64,000 nucleotides of DNA from NCBI GenBank assembly GCA_010015675.1, contig ML977025.1:214188-278187 (forward strand), read 5' to 3'. The stretch comes from Byssothecium circinans (Eukaryota; Ascomycota; Dothideomycetes; Pleosporales; Massarinaceae). A program made the translations under genes and the position numbers. The notes below the pieces were generated by a model. That model did no database searches. It saw nothing but the letters and a program-made list of their open reading frames with translations, and was not told the origin of the DNA. Positions 62,898 through 64,000 of the stretch are shown piece after piece; the first letter of the stretch is position 1; every line of letters begins with the position of its first letter.

Positions 62898-64000
62898 TTA
62901 GTGTTGAGTTTCGTCGTCCCAAGTCGCCAGCCCGCACAAAAGCTCTATATTGTCATCGTCTGCTGCCTCCTCCTCCACTACCTCGTCGTCGCCTCCGAGG
63001 CCAGCTCTTTGCCACCATCGTACGCACTGTATTGCCGCTAGAAGTTGAGGTCCTAGACGTCGTCGTCGCGGCTCTAAGAGGTCGCCCAGCTCACTGAACA
63101 GGCGCTCACACTCACAGCTTGACGCTGGGATAGAGAGTACGTCAAGCGCAAGTTTACTAAGGCTAGGGTAGCAATCGCGCATGCTCACCCAGTATTTAAT
63201 AGGGTTATCTGCGTGTTCTGTACCTCTCTTGGCTGCTGGCTCGCTGCGCTTCCACCTTTTAAACTCGTCCTCGTTAGCGGTAAGGCTGCTAGCAGTACTA
63301 GGGTTGAGTATACTATCGATCGCGTCGTCTATATCACTTGGGATTACTGCTGACGGCCTTACCGCGCGCGGTGAGGTGTTGTACTGCGCCCAGAGCGCCT
63401 GAAAGCTAGCGTTACTGGCCTTGAGCTAGTCAGGCTTCTTAGCCCACGCCTTATCGAAGTAGTACTTGTACATTAGATGGAGTATTATAGTAGCATAGTA
63501 CGCGGGCGAGTCATCTAGTTTAGAGTAGTAGTTATTAGCCTTCTACTAAGCTGCGCGCAAGTTAATTGTAATGCGATCCTTAGGTGACTTATCGTGCTCG
63601 TTATAGTTAACCGCCTCATACGCGTTAACGCGCTGCTCATAGTAGGTAAGGAGGTATTTAAATATTAGAATTATCTTAGTAATAGCCCTAAAGCTGCCGC
63701 TTTTACCGCACCCTTTAAGGCGCTTTGTAGCAGTCTTAAGTGGTTTTAATATATCTATATACTCTGTAATTACTGCCTAATTAGCACCTGTAAGGCTGTC
63801 TAATCACATCTACGGCTGCGTAACTAGCAGCTTATTACTATGACTTTACGTAAACGTGTCCTCCCTTTACACCCACTATATGTGGTGAGTAGCGTAGGCG
63901 TTAACTATAAACTATAGCTTTACAGCACGCTTAAAGCATAAGTAGTATAAGTTCTACCATGTAATAATGGGTTTAACAGGCTTAAGGATCTTGCGATCGT
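62898..64000 (-). pseudogene. hAT-family transposase, degenerate and cut by the window end
   Basis: The minus-strand segment 62898-63188 encodes the hAT dimerisation domain: YPSLSKLALDVLSIPASSCE, CERLFSELGDLLEPRRRRL and AIQCVRWW. Upstream, coding sequence continues through FKRWKRSEPA...DNPIKYW near 63200-63260 and ALWAQYNTSPRAV near 63380, then YKYYFDKAWAKKPD near 63440 with stops, to the window edge. The catalytic part lies partly outside. The enzyme would excise and reinsert hAT elements with 8-bp duplications. The stops make it inactive. Confidence 0.8.

Noticed and set aside
1..64000. tRNA, rRNA or CRISPR arrays
   Set aside because: No cloverleaf with the expected T-loop, no rRNA-like stretch and no spaced identical repeats were seen by eye; a covariance search would be decisive.

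Overview
The window comes from a filamentous ascomycete (Pezizomycotina), probably a Dothideomycete. The evidence is: many short GT-AG introns; a division-1 chitin synthase; a fungal PL3 pectate lyase; a Pth11/rhodopsin-like membrane protein; a DUF7580-type HeLo-like protein; and transposons mutated in the manner of repeat-induced point mutation (RIP). Class placement is inference from gene content only. Two runs of N (44822-45585 and 59065-59873) are assembly gaps, and both lie inside repeats.

Layout. 1-9170 is a nested transposon block: two copies (52-3515, 5670-9118) of a 3.5-kb TA-inserting Tc1/mariner-like element, with a Fot1/pogo-like element (3518-5641) between them. All open frames in the block are broken, mostly by TAG. 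9.4-42.5 kb is ordinary genic DNA: a four-exon hypothetical gene, proteasome alpha subunit SCL1 divergent from a WKF-domain protein, an F-box protein, a rhodopsin-like membrane protein, a secreted pectate lyase, a four-exon hypothetical gene, a divergent RING pair (one with an in-frame stop), a low-molecular-weight tyrosine phosphatase, a chitin synthase, an 11-knuckle CCHC zinc protein, a type-I membrane protein, a PLAC8 protein and an odd tyrosine phosphatase.

44-57 kb is a distinct neighbourhood of signalling and self/non-self type genes: an FHA plus two-kinase-domain protein interrupted by an 18-bp minisatellite, a 1536-residue C2H2/zinc-ribbon protein, and a DUF7580/HeLo-like protein transcribed head-to-head with it. 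57.9-61.0 kb is a second Fot1/pogo-like element, AT-rich in its interior, carrying another TIR element nested in it. After one hypothetical gene the window ends inside a broken hAT transposon (about 62.8-64 kb).

How the parts relate. Chitin synthase makes wall polymer, pectate lyase attacks plant wall pectin, and the Pth11-like protein may sense the surface, which fits a plant-associated fungus. SCL1, the RING proteins and the F-box protein belong to ubiquitin/proteasome turnover. The 44-56 kb group is the best candidate for an undescribed system: a possible allorecognition or cell-death locus (inference). Exon boundaries were placed by eye from GT/AG signals, reading-frame phase and family motifs.
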